A DNA stretch of 64,000 bases from Panagrolaimus kolymaensis. Lineage: Eukaryota > Nematoda > Chromadorea > Rhabditida > Panagrolaimidae. The notes under the pieces were generated by a model. The model ran no database searches, was not told the DNA's origin, and saw nothing but the letters and a program-made list of their open reading frames with translations. Location of the stretch: positions 248,001 through 312,000 of the forward strand of contig JAJQJQ010000060.1 in NCBI GenBank assembly GCA_028622995.1, in the 5' to 3' direction. Of this stretch, positions 12,986-27,900 are shown piece after piece (positions within the stretch are counted from its first letter, which is position 1; each line of letters begins with the position of its first letter). A program made the position numbers and the translations under genes.

Positions 12986-15900
12986 CTCGAGCAAATAAAT
13001 GAAATAAATAAGCAGAAATTTTCTTCATTCGATTGACTTACTGAACCTAAAATATTTGTATCCTTCAACTTTTTTTTATTTTAATAAAGTTCTATCACAA
13101 ATTTTAAGAGGCGAGAGTCATCTCGAGCAAATAAATGAAATAAATAAGCAGAAATTTTCTTCATTCGATTGACTTACTGAACCTAAAATATTTGTATCCT
13201 TCAACTTTTTTTTATTTTATTTAAAATTCTATCACAAATTTTAAGAGGCGAGAGTCATCTCGAGCAAATAAATGAAATAAATAAGCAGAAATTTTCTTCA
13301 TTCGATTGACTTACTGAACCTAAAATATTTGTATCCTTCAACTTTTTTTTATTTTATTTAAAATTCTATCACAAATTTTAAGAGGCGAGAGTCATCTCGA
13401 GCAAATAAATGAAATAAATAAGCAGAAATTTTCTTCATTCATTTGACTTACTGAAGTTAAAGTATTTTTATTCCTCAACAATTTTTTATTTTAATAAAAT
13501 TTCTTTTCTGAAATTTTGGATGCTTGAGACATCTCGAGCAAATAAATGAAATAAATAAGCAGAAATTTTCTTCATTCGATTGACTTACTGAACCTAAAAT
13601 ATTTGTATCCTTCAACTTTTTTTTATTTTATTTAAAATTCTATCACAAAATATTGGAGGCGAGAGTCATCTCGAGCAAATAAATGAAATAAATAAGCAGA
13701 AATTTTCTTCATTCATTTGACTTACTGAAGTTAAAGTATTTTTATTCCTCAACAATTTTTTATTTTAATAAAATTTCTTTTCTGAAATTTTGGATGCTTG
13801 AGACATCTCGAGCAAATAAATGAAATAAATAAGCAGAAATTTTCTTCATTCGATTGACTTACTGAACCTAAAATATTTGTATCCTTCAACTTTTTTTTAT
13901 TTTATTTAAAATTCTATCACAAATTTTAAGAGGCGAGAGTCATCTCGAGCAAATAAATGAAATAAATAAGCAGAAATTTTCTTCATTCAGTTGACTTACT
14001 GAACCTAAAATATTTGTATCCTTCAACTTTTTTTTATTTTATTTAAAGTTCTATCACAAATTTTAAGAGGCGAGAGTCATCTCGAGCAAATAAATGAAAT
14101 AAATAAGCAGAAATTTTCTTCATTCAGTTGACTTACTGAACCTAAAATATTTGTATCCTTCAACTTTTTTTTATTTTATTTAAAATTCTATCACAAATTT
14201 TTGGAGGCGAGAGTCATCTCGAGCAAATAAATGAAATAAATAAGCAGAAATTTTCTTCATTCAGTTGACTTACTGAACCTAAAATATTTGTATCCTTCAA
14301 CTTTTTTTTATTTTATTTAAAGTTCTATCACAAATTTTAAGAGGCGAGAGTCATCTCGAGCAAATAAATGAAATAAATAAGCAGAAATTTTCTTCATTCA
14401 GTTGACTTACTGAACCTAAAATATTTGTATCCTTCAACTTTTTTTTATTTTATTTAAAATTCTATCACAAATTTTTGGAGGCGAGAGTCATCTCGAGCAA
14501 ATAAATGAAATAAATAAGCAGAAATTTTCTTCATTCAGTTGACTTACTGAACCTAAAATATTTGTATCCTTCAACTTTTTTTTATTTTATTTAAAGTTCT
14601 ATCACAAATTTTAAGAGGCGAGAGTCATCTCGAGCAAATAAATGAAATAAATAAGCAGAAATTTTCTTCATTCAGTTGACTTACTGAAGTTAAAGTATTT
14701 TTATTCCTCAACAATTTTTTATTTTAATAAAATTTCTTTTCTGAAATTTTGGATGCTTGAGACATCTCGAGCAAATAAATGAAATAAATAAGCAGAAATT
14801 TTCTTCATTCGATTGACTTACTGAACCTAAAATATTTGTATCCTTCAACTTTTTTTTATTTTAATAAAGTTCTATCACAAATTTTAAGAGGCGAGAGTCA
14901 TCTCGAGCAAATAAATGAAATAAATAAGCAGAAATTTTCTTCATTCGATTGACTTACTGAACCTAAAATATTTGTATCCTTCAACTTTTTTTTATTTTAA
15001 TAAAGTTCTATCACAAATTTTAAGAGGCGAGAGTCATCTCGAGCAAATAAATGAAATAAATAAGCAGAAATTTTCTTCATTCATTTGACTTACTGAAGTT
15101 AAAGTACACCTCAACAATTTTTTATTTTAATAAAATTTCTTTTCTTAAATTTTGGATGCTTGAGACATCTCGAGCAAATAAATGAAATAAATAAGCAGAA
15201 ATTTTCTTCATTCGATTGACTTACTGAACCTAAAATATTTGTATCCTTCAACTTTTTTTTATTTTATTTAAAATTCTATCACAAATTTTAAGAGGCGAGA
15301 GTCATCTCGAGCAAATAAATGAAATAAATAAGCAGAAATTTTCTTCATTCATTTGACTTACTGAAGTTAAAGTATTTTTATTCCTCAACAATTTTTTATT
15401 TTAATAAAGTTCTATCACAAATTTTTGGAGGCGAGAGTCATCTCGAGCAAATAAATGAAATAAATAAGCAGAAATTTTCTTCATTCGATTGACTTACTGA
15501 ACCTAAAATATTTGTATCCTTCAACTTTTTTTTATTTTAATAAAGTTCTATCACAAATTTTAAGAGGCGAGAGTCATCTCGAGCAAATAAATGAAATAAA
15601 TAAGCAGAAATTTTCTTCATTCATTTGACTTACTGAAGTTAAAGTACACCTCAACAATTTTTTATTTTAATAAAATTTCTTTTCTTAAATTTTGGATGCT
15701 TGAGACATCTCGAGCAAATAAATGAAATAAATAAGCAGAAATTTTCTTCATTCGATTGACTTACTGAACCTAAAATATTTGTATCCTTCAACTTTTTTTT
15801 ATTTTAATAAAGTTCTATCACAAATTTTAAGAGGCGAGAGTCATCTCGAGCAAATAAATGAAATAAATAAGCAGAAATTTTCTTCATTCGATTGACTTAC

Positions 15901-18900
15901 TGAACCTAAAATATTTGTATCCTTCAACTTTTTTTTATTTTATTTAAAATTCTATCACAAATTTTAAGAGGCGAGAGTCATCTCGAGCAAATAAATGAAA
16001 TAAATAAGCAGAAATTTTCTTCATTCGATTGACTTACTGAACCTAAAATATTTGTATCCTTCAACTTTTTTTTATTTTATTTAAAATTCTATCACAAATT
16101 TTAAGAGGCGAGAGTCATCTCGAGCAAATAAATGAAATAAATAAGCAGAAATTTTCTTCATTCATTTGACTTACTGAAGTTAAAGTATTTTTATTCCTCA
16201 ACAATTTTTTATTTTAATAAAGTTCTATCACAAATTTTTGGAGGCGAGAGTCATCTCGAGCAAATAAATGAAATAAATAAGCAGAAATTTTCTTCATTCG
16301 ATTGACTTACTGAACCTAAAATATTTGTATCCTTCAACAATTTTTTATTTTAATAAAATTTCTTTTCTTAAATTTTGGATGCTTGAGACATCTCGAGCAA
16401 ATAAATGAAATAAATAAGCAGAAATTTTCTTCATTCGATTGACTTACTGAACCTAAAATATTTGTATCCTTCAACAATTTTTTATTTTAATAAAATTTCT
16501 TTTCTTAAATTTTGGATGCTTGAGACATCTCGAGCAAATAAATGAAATAAATAAGCAGAAATTTTCTTCATTCGATTGACTTACTGAACCTAAAATATTT
16601 GTATCCTTCAACTTTTTTTTATTTTAATAAAGTTCTATCACAAATTTTTGGAGGCGAGAGTCATCTCGAGCAAATAAATGAAATAAATAAGCAGAAATTT
16701 TCTTCATTCGATTGACTTACTGAACCTAAAATATTTGTATCCTTCAACTTTTTTTTATTTTATTTAAAATTCTATCACAAATTATTGGAGGCGAGAGTCA
16801 TCTCGAGCAAATAAATGAAATAAATAAGCAGAAATTTTCTTCATTCAGTTGACTTACTGAAGTTAAAATATTTGTATCCTTCAACTTTTTTTTATTTTAT
16901 TTAAAATTCTATCACAAATTATTGGAGGCGAGAGTCATCTCGAGCAAATAAATGAAATAAATAAGCAGAAATTTTCTTCATTCGATTGACTTACTGAACC
17001 TAAAATATTTGTATCCTTCAACTTTTTTTTATTTTATTTAAAATTCTATCACAAATTTTAAGAGGCGAGAGTCATCTCGAGCAAATAAATGAAATAAATA
17101 AGCAGAAATTTTCTTCATTCATTTGACTTACTGAAGTTAAAGTATTTTTATTCCTCAACAATTTTTTATTTTAATAAAGTTCTATCACAAATTTTTGGAG
17201 GCGAGAGTCATCTCGAGCAAATAAATGAAATAAATAAGCAGAAATTTTCTTCATTCGATTGACTTACTGAACCTAAAATATTTGTATCCTTCAACTTTTT
17301 TTTATTTTATTTAAAATTCTATCACAAATTATTGGAGGCGAGAGTCATCTCGAGCAAATAAATGAAATAAATAAGCAGAAATTTTCTTCATTCGATTGAC
17401 TTACTGAACCTAAAATATTTGTATCCTTCAACTTTTTTTTATTTTATTTAAAATTCTATCACAAATTTTAAGAGGCGAGAGTCATCTCGAGCAAATAAAT
17501 GAAATAAATAAGCAGAAATTTTCTTCATTCAGTTGACTTACTGAAGTTAAAGTATTTTTATTCCTCAACAATTTTTTATTTTAATAAAGTTCTATCACAA
17601 ATTTTTGGAGGCGAGAGTCATCTCGAGCAAATAAATGAAATAAATAAGCAGAAATTTTCTTCATTCGATTGACTTACTGAACCTAAAATATTTGTATCCT
17701 TCAACTTTTTTTTATTTTAATAAAGTTCTATCACAAATTTTAAGAGGCGAGAGTCATCTCGAGCAAATAAATGAAATAAATAAGCAGAAATTTTCTTCAT
17801 TCGATTGACTTACTGAACCTAAAATATTTGTATCCTTCAACTTTTTTTTATTTTATTTAAAATTCTATCACAAATTTTAAGAGGCGAGAGTCATCTCGAG
17901 CAAATAAATGAAATAAATAAGCAGAAATTTTCTTCATTCAGTTGACTTACTGAAGTTAAAGTATTTTTATTCCTCAACAATTTTTTATTTTAATAAAGTT
18001 CTATCACAAATTTTTGGAGGCGAGAGTCATCTCGAGCAAATAAATGAAATAAATAAGCAGAAATTTTCTTCATTCGATTGACTTACTGAACCTAAAATAT
18101 TTGTATCCTTCAACTTTTTTTTATTTTATTTAAAATTCTATCACAAATTTTAAGAGGCGAGAGTCATCTCGAGCAAATAAATGAAATAAATAAGCAGAAA
18201 TTTTCTTCATTCATTTGACTTACTGAAGTTAAAGTATTTTTATTCCTCAACAATTTTTTATTTTAATAAAGTTCTATCACAAATTTTTGGAGGCGAGAGT
18301 CATCTCGAGCAAATAAATGAAATAAATAAGCAGAAATTTTCTTCATTCGATTGACTTACTGAACCTAAAATATTTGTATCCTTCAACTTTTTTTTATTTT
18401 AATAAAGTTCTATCACAAATTTTAAGAGGCGAGAGTCATCTCGAGCAAATAAATGAAATAAATAAGCAGAAATTTTCTTCATTCGATTGACTTACTGAAC
18501 CTAAAATATTTGTATCCTTCAACTTTTTTTTATTTTAATAAAGTTCTATCACAAATTTTAAGAGGCGAGAGTCATCTCGAGCAAATAAATGAAATAAATA
18601 AGCAGAAATTTTCTTCATTCGATTGACTTACTGAACCTAAAATATTTGTATCCTTCAACTTTTTTTTATTTTAATAAAGTTCTATCACAAATTTTAAGAG
18701 GCGAGAGTCATCTCGAGCAAATAAATGAAATAAATAAGCAGAAATTTTCTTCATTCGATTGACTTACTGAACCTAAAATATTTGTATCCTTCAACTTTTT
18801 TTTATTTTATTTAAAATTCTATCACAAATTTTAAGAGGCGAGAGTCATCTCGAGCAAATAAATGAAATAAATAAGCAGAAATTTTCTTCATTCAGTTGAC

Positions 18901-21900
18901 TTACTGAAGTTAAAGTATTTTTATTCCTCAACAATTTTTTATTTTAATAAAGTTCTATCACAAATTTTTGGAGGCGAGAGTCATCTCGAGCAAATAAATG
19001 AAATAAATAAGCAGAAATTTTCTTCATTCGATTGACTTACTGAACCTAAAATATTTGTATCCTTCAACTTTTTTTTATTTTATTTAAAATTCTATCACAA
19101 ATTTTAAGAGGCGAGAGTCATCTCGAGCAAATAAATGAAATAAATAAGCAGAAATTTTCTTCATTCATTTGACTTACTGAAGTTAAAGTATTTTTATTCC
19201 TCAACAATTTTTTATTTTAATAAAGTTCTATCACAAATTTTTGGAGGCGAGAGTCATCTCGAGCAAATAAATGAAATAAATAAGCAGAAATTTTCTTCAT
19301 TCGATTGACTTACTGAACCTAAAATATTTGTATCCTTCAACTTTTTTTTATTTTAATAAAGTTCTATCACAAATTTTAAGAGGCGAGAGTCATCTCGAGC
19401 AAATAAATGAAATAAATAAGCAGAAATTTTCTTCATTCGATTGACTTACTGAACCTAAAATATTTGTATCCTTCAACTTTTTTTTATTTTAATAAAGTTC
19501 TATCACAAATTTTAAGAGGCGAGAGTCATCTCGAGCAAATAAATGAAATAAATAAGCAGAAATTTTCTTCATTCGATTGACTTACTGAACCTAAAATATT
19601 TGTATCCTTCAACTTTTTTTTATTTTAATAAAGTTCTATCACAAATTTTAAGAGGCGAGAGTCATCTCGAGCAAATAAATGAAATAAATAAGCAGAAATT
19701 TTCTTCATTCGATTGACTTACTGAACCTAAAATATTTGTATCCTTCAACTTTTTTTTATTTTATTTAAAATTCTATCACAAATTTTAAGAGGCGAGAGTC
19801 ATCTCGAGCAAATAAATGAAATAAATAAGCAGAAATTTTCTTCATTCATTTGACTTACTGAAGTTAAAGTACACCTCAACAATTTTTTATTTTAATAAAA
19901 TTTCTTTTCTTAAATTTTGGATGCTTGAGACATCTCGAGCAAATAAATGAAATAAATAAGCAGAAATTTTCTTCATTCGATTGACTTACTGAACCTAAAA
20001 TATTTGTATCCTTCAACTTTTTTTTATTTTATTTAAAATTCTATCACAAATTTTAAGAGGCGAGAGTCATCTCGAGCAAATAAATGAAATAAATAAGCAG
20101 AAATTTTCTTCATTCATTTGACTTACTGAAGTTAAAGTATTTTTATTCCTCAACAATTTTTTATTTTAATAAAGTTCTATCACAAATTTTTGGAGGCGAG
20201 AGTCATCTCGAGCAAATAAATGAAATAAATAAGCAGAAATTTTCTTCATTCATTTGACTTACTGAAGTTAAAGTATTTTTATTCCTCAACAATTTTTTAT
20301 TTTAATAAAGTTCTATCACAAATTTTAAGAGGCGAGAGTCATCTCGAGCAAATAAATGAAATAAATAAGCAGAAATTTTCTTCATTCATTTGACTTACTG
20401 AAGTTAAAGTATTTTTATTCCTCAACAATTTTTTATTTTAATAAAATTTCTTTTCTGAAATTTTGGATGCTTGAGACATCTCGAGCAAATAAATGAAATA
20501 AATAAGCAGAAATTTTCTTCATTCGATTGACTTACTGAACCTAAAATATTTGTATCCTTCAACTTTTTTTTATTTTATTTAAAATTCTATCACAAATTTT
20601 AAGAGGCGAGAGTCATCTCGAGCAAATAAATGAAATAAATAAGCAGAAATTTTCTTCATTCATTTGACTTACTGAAGTTAAAGTATTTTTATTCCTCAAC
20701 AATTTTTTATTTTAATAAAGTTCTATCACAAATTTTTGGAGGCGAGAGTCATCTCGAGCAAATAAATGAAATAAATAAGCAGAAATTTTCTTCATTCGAT
20801 TGACTTACTGAACCTAAAATATTTGTATCCTTCAACTTTTTTTTATTTTAATAAAGTTCTATCACAAATTTTAAGAGGCGAGAGTCATCTCGAGCAAATA
20901 AATGAAATAAATAAGCAGAAATTTTCTTCATTCGATTGACTTACTGAACCTAAAATATTTGTATCCTTCAACTTTTTTTTATTTTAATAAAGTTCTATCA
21001 CAAATTTTTGGAGGCGAGAGTCATCTCGAGCAAATAAATGAAATAAATAAGCAGAAATTTTCTTCATTCGATTGACTTACTGAACCTAAAATATTTGTAT
21101 CCTTCAACTTTTTTTTATTTTAATAAAGTTCTATCACAAATTTTAAGAGGCGAGAGTCATCTCGAGCAAATAAATGAAATAAATAAGCAGAAATTTTCTT
21201 CATTCGATTGACTTACTGAACCTAAAATATTTGTATCCTTCAACTTTTTTTTATTTTAATAAAGTTCTATCACAAATTTTAAGAGGCGAGAGTCATCTCG
21301 AGCAAATAAATGAAATAAATAAGCAGAAATTTTCTTCATTCAGTTGACTTACTGAAGTTAAAGTATTTTTATTCCTCAACAATTTTTTATTTTAATAAAG
21401 TTCTATCACAAATTTTTGGAGGCGAGAGTCATCTCGAGCAAATAAATGAAATAAATAAGCAGAAATTTTCTTCATTCATTTGACTTACTGAAGTTAAAGT
21501 ACACCTCAACAATTTTTTATTTTAATAAAATTTCTTTTCTTAAATTTTGGATGCTTGAGACATCTCGAGCAAATAAATGAAATAAATAAGCAGAAATTTT
21601 CTTCATTCGATTGACTTACTGAACCTAAAATATTTGTATCCTTCAACTTTTTTTTATTTTATTTAAAATTCTATCACAAATTTTAAGAGGCGAGAGTCAT
21701 CTCGAGCAAATAAATGAAATAAATAAGCAGAAATTTTCTTCATTCAGTTGACTTACTGAAGTTAAAGTATTTTTATTCCTCAACAATTTTTTATTTTAAT
21801 AAAGTTCTATCACAAATTTTTGGAGGCGAGAGTCATCTCGAGCAAATAAATGAAATAAATAAGCAGAAATTTTCTTCATTCGATTGACTTACTGAACCTA

Positions 21901-24900
21901 AAATATTTGTATCCTTCAACTTTTTTTTATTTTATTTAAAATTCTATCACAAATTTTAAGAGGCGAGAGTCATCTCGAGCAAATAAATGAAATAAATAAG
22001 CAGAAATTTTCTTCATTCATTTGACTTACTGAAGTTAAAGTATTTTTATTCCTCAACAATTTTTTATTTTAATAAAGTTCTATCACAAATTTTTGGAGGC
22101 GAGAGTCATCTCGAGCAAATAAATGAAATAAATAAGCAGAAATTTTCTTCATTCGATTGACTTACTGAACCTAAAATATTTGTATCCTTCAACTTTTTTT
22201 TATTTTAATAAAGTTCTATCACAAATTTTAAGAGGCGAGAGTCATCTCGAGCAAATAAATGAAATAAATAAGCAGAAATTTTCTTCATTCGATTGACTTA
22301 CTGAACCTAAAATATTTGTATCCTTCAACTTTTTTTTATTTTAATAAAGTTCTATCACAAATTTTAAGAGGCGAGAGTCATCTCGAGCAAATAAATGAAA
22401 TAAATAAGCAGAAATTTTCTTCATTCGATTGACTTACTGAACCTAAAATATTTGTATCCTTCAACTTTTTTTTATTTTAATAAAGTTCTATCACAAATTT
22501 TAAGAGGCGAGAGTCATCTCGAGCAAATAAATGAAATAAATAAGCAGAAATTTTCTTCATTCATTTGACTTACTGAAGTTAAAGTACACCTCAACAATTT
22601 TTTATTTTAATAAAATTTCTTTTCTTAAATTTTGGATGCTTGAGACATCTCGAGCAAATAAATGAAATAAATAAGCAGAAATTTTCTTCATTCGATTGAC
22701 TTACTGAACCTAAAATATTTGTATCCTTCAACTTTTTTTTATTTTATTTAAAATTCTATCACAAATTTTAAGAGGCGAGAGTCATCTCGAGCAAATAAAT
22801 GAAATAAATAAGCAGAAATTTTCTTCATTCATTTGACTTACTGAAGTTAAAGTATTTTTATTCCTCAACAATTTTTTATTTTAATAAAATTTCTTTTCTG
22901 AAATTTTGGATGCTTGAGACATCTCGAGCAAATAAATGAAATAAATAAGCAGAAATTTTCTTCATTCGATTGACTTACTGAACCTAAAATATTTGTATCC
23001 TTCAACTTTTTTTTATTTTATTTAAAATTCTATCACAAATTTTAAGAGGCGAGAGTCATCTCGAGCAAATAAATGAAATAAATAAGCAGAAATTTTCTTC
23101 ATTCATTTGACTTACTGAAGTTAAAGTATTTTTATTCCTCAACAATTTTTTATTTTAATAAAATTTCTTTTCTGAAATTTTGGATGCTTGAGACATCTCG
23201 AGCAAATAAATGAAATAAATAAGCAGAAATTTTCTTCATTCGATTGACTTACTGAACCTAAAATATTTGTATCCTTCAACTTTTTTTTATTTTATTTAAA
23301 ATTCTATCACAAATTTTAAGAGGCGAGAGTCATCTCGAGCAAATAAATGAAATAAATAAGCAGAAATTTTCTTCATTCATTTGACTTACTGAAGTTAAAG
23401 TATTTTTATTCCTCAACAATTTTTTATTTTAATAAAGTTCTATCACAAATTTTTGGAGGCGAGAGTCATCTCGAGCAAATAAATGAAATAAATAAGCAGA
23501 AATTTTCTTCATTCGATTGACTTACTGAACCTAAAATATTTGTATCCTTCAACTTTTTTTTATTTTAATAAAGTTCTATCACAAATTTTAAGAGGCGAGA
23601 GTCATCTCGAGCAAATAAATGAAATAAATAAGCAGAAATTTTCTTCATTCGATTGACTTACTGAACCTAAAATATTTGTATCCTTCAACTTTTTTTTATT
23701 TTAATAAAGTTCTATCACAAATTTTTGGAGGCGAGAGTCATCTCGAGCAAATAAATGAAATAAATAAGCAGAAATTTTCTTCATTCGATTGACTTACTGA
23801 ACCTAAAATATTTGTATCCTTCAACTTTTTTTTATTTTAATAAAGTTCTATCACAAATTTTAAGAGGCGAGAGTCATCTCGAGCAAATAAATGAAATAAA
23901 TAAGCAGAAATTTTCTTCATTCGATTGACTTACTGAACCTAAAATATTTGTATCCTTCAACTTTTTTTTATTTTAATAAAGTTCTATCACAAATTTTAAG
24001 AGGCGAGAGTCATCTCGAGCAAATAAATGAAATAAATAAGCAGAAATTTTCTTCATTCATTTGACTTACTGAAGTTAAAGTACACCTCAACAATTTTTTA
24101 TTTTAATAAAATTTCTTTTCTTAAATTTTGGATGCTTGAGACATCTCGAGCAAATAAATGAAATAAATAAGCAGAAATTTTCTTCATTCGATTGACTTAC
24201 TGAACCTAAAATATTTGTATCCTTCAACTTTTTTTTATTTTATTTAAAATTCTATCACAAATTTTAAGAGGCGAGAGTCATCTCGAGCAAATAAATGAAA
24301 TAAATAAGCAGAAATTTTCTTCATTCATTTGACTTACTGAAGTTAAAGTATTTTTATTCCTCAACAATTTTTTATTTTAATAAAGTTCTATCACAAATTT
24401 TTGGAGGCGAGAGTCATCTCGAGCAAATAAATGAAATAAATAAGCAGAAATTTTCTTCATTCGATTGACTTACTGAACCTAAAATATTTGTATCCTTCAA
24501 CTTTTTTTTATTTTAATAAAGTTCTATCACAAATTTTAAGAGGCGAGAGTCATCTCGAGCAAATAAATGAAATAAATAAGCAGAAATTTTCTTCATTCGA
24601 TTGACTTACTGAACCTAAAATATTTGTATCCTTCAACTTTTTTTTATTTTAATAAAGTTCTATCACAAATTTTAAGAGGCGAGAGTCATCTCGAGCAAAT
24701 AAATGAAATAAATAAGCAGAAATTTTCTTCATTCGATTGACTTACTGAACCTAAAATATTTGTATCCTTCAACTTTTTTTTATTTTAATAAAGTTCTATC
24801 ACAAATTTTAAGAGGCGAGAGTCATCTCGAGCAAATAAATGAAATAAATAAGCAGAAATTTTCTTCATTCGATTGACTTACTGAACCTAAAATATTTGTA

Positions 24901-27900
24901 TCCTTCAACTTTTTTTTATTTTATTTAAAATTCTATCACAAATTTTAAGAGGCGAGAGTCATCTCGAGCAAATAAATGAAATAAATAAGCAGAAATTTTC
25001 TTCATTCATTTGACTTACTGAAGTTAAAGTATTTTTATTCCTCAACAATTTTTTATTTTAATAAAGTTCTATCACAAATTTTTGGAGGCGAGAGTCATCT
25101 CGAGCAAATAAATGAAATAAATAAGCAGAAATTTTCTTCATTCGATTGACTTACTGAACCTAAAATATTTGTATCCTTCAACTTTTTTTTATTTTATTTA
25201 AAATTCTATCACAAATTTTAAGAGGCGAGAGTCATCTCGAGCAAATAAATGAAATAAATAAGCAGAAATTTTCTTCATTCATTTGACTTACTGAAGTTAA
25301 AGTATTTTTATTCCTCAACAATTTTTTATTTTAATAAAGTTCTATCACAAATTTTTGGAGGCGAGAGTCATCTCGAGCAAATAAATGAAATAAATAAGCA
25401 GAAATTTTCTTCATTCATTTGACTTACTGAAGTTAAAGTATTTTTATTCCTCAACAATTTTTTATTTTAATAAAGTTCTATCACAAATTTTTGGAGGCGA
25501 GAGTCATCTCGAGCAAATAAATGAAATAAATAAGCAGAAATTTTCTTCATTCGATTGACTTACTGAACCTAAAATATTTGTATCCTTCAACTTTTTTTTA
25601 TTTTAATAAAGTTCTATCACAAATTTTAAGAGGCGAGAGTCATCTCGAGCAAATAAATGAAATAAATAAGCAGAAATTTTCTTCATTCGATTGACTTACT
25701 GAACCTAAAATATTTGTATCCTTCAACTTTTTTTTATTTTAATAAAGTTCTATCACAAATTTTAAGAGGCGAGAGTCATCTCGAGCAAATAAATGAAATA
25801 AATAAGCAGAAATTTTCTTCATTCGATTGACTTACTGAACCAAAAATATTTGTATCCTTCAACTTTTTTTTATTTTAATAAAGTTCTATCACAAATTTTT
25901 GGAGGCGAGAGTCATCTCGAGCAAATAAATGAAATAAATAAGCAGAAATTTTCTTCATTCGATTGACTTACTGAACCTAAAATATTTGTATCCTTCAACT
26001 TTTTTTTATTTTAATAAAGTTCTATCACAAATTTTAAGAGGCGAGAGTCATCTCGAGCAAATAAATGAAATAAATAAGCAGAAATTTTCTTCATTCATTT
26101 GACTTACTGAAGTTAAAGTACACCTCAACAATTTTTTATTTTAATAAAATTTCTTTTCTTAAATTTTGGATGCTTGAGACATCTCGAGCAAATAAATGAA
26201 ATAAATAAGCAGAAATTTTCTTCATTCGATTGACTTACTGAACCTAAAATATTTGTATCCTTCAACTTTTTTTTATTTTATTTAAAATTCTATCACAAAT
26301 TTTAAGAGGCGAGAGTCATCTCGAGCAAATAAATGAAATAAATAAGCAGAAATTTTCTTCATTCATTTGACTTACTGAAGTTAAAGTATTTTTATTCCTC
26401 AACAATTTTTTATTTTAATAAAGTTCTATCACAAATTTTTGGAGGCGAGAGTCATCTCGAGCAAATAAATGAAATAAATAAGCAGAAATTTTCTTCATTC
26501 GATTGACTTACTGAACCTAAAATATTTGTATCCTTCAACTTTTTTTTATTTTAATAAAGTTCTATCACAAATTTTAAGAGGCGAGAGTCATCTCGAGCAA
26601 ATAAATGAAATAAATAAGCAGAAATTTTCTTCATTCGATTGACTTACTGAACCTAAAATATTTGTATCCTTCAACTTTTTTTTATTTTAATAAAGTTCTA
26701 TCACAAATTTTAAGAGGCGAGAGTCATCTCGAGCAAATAAATGAAATAAATAAGCAGAAATTTTCTTCATTCATTTGACTTACTGAAGTTAAAGTATTTT
26801 TATTCCTCAACAATTTTTTATTTTAATAAAATTTCTTTTCTGAAATTTTGGATGCTTGAGACATCTCGAGCAAATAAATGAAATAAATAAGCAGAAATTT
26901 TCTTCATTCGATTGACTTACTGAACCTAAAATATTTGTATCCTTCAACTTTTTTTTATTTTATTTAAAATTCTATCACAAATTTTAAGAGGCGAGAGTCA
27001 TCTCGAGCAAATAAATGAAATAAATAAGCAGAAATTTTCTTCATTCGATTGACTTACTGAACCTAAAATATTTGTATCCTTCAACAATTTTTTATTTTAA
27101 TAAAATTTCTTTTCTTAAATTTTGGATGCTTGAGACATCTCGAGCAAATAAATGAAATAAATAAGCAGAAATTTTCTTCATTCGATTGACTTACTGAACC
27201 TAAAATATTTGTATCCTTCAACTTTTTTTTATTTTATTTAAAATTCTATCACAAATTTTAAGAGGCGAGAGTCATCTCGAGCAAATAAATGAAATAAATA
27301 AGCAGAAATTTTCTTCATTCATTTGACTTACTGAAGTTAAAGTATTTTTATTCCTCAACAATTTTTTATTTTAATAAAATTTCTTTTCTGAAATTTTGGA
27401 TGCTTGAGACATCTCGAGCAAATAAATGAAATAAATAAGCAGAAATTTTCTTCATTCGATTGACTTACTGAACCTAAAATATTTGTATCCTTCAACTTTT
27501 TTTTATTTTATTTAAAATTCTATCACAAATTTTAAGAGGCGAGAGTCATCTCGAGCAAATAAATGAAATAAATAAGCAGAAATTTTCTTCATTCATTTGA
27601 CTTACTGAAGTTAAAGTATTTTTATTCCTCAACAATTTTTTATTTTAATAAAGTTCTATCACAAATTTTTGGAGGCGAGAGTCATCTCGAGCAAATAAAT
27701 GAAATAAATAAGCAGAAATTTTCTTCATTCGATTGACTTACTGAACCTAAAATATTTGTATCCTTCAACTTTTTTTTATTTTAATAAAGTTCTATCACAA
27801 ATTTTAAGAGGCGAGAGTCATCTCGAGCAAATAAATGAAATAAATAAGCAGAAATTTTCTTCATTCGATTGACTTACTGAACCTAAAATATTTGTATCCT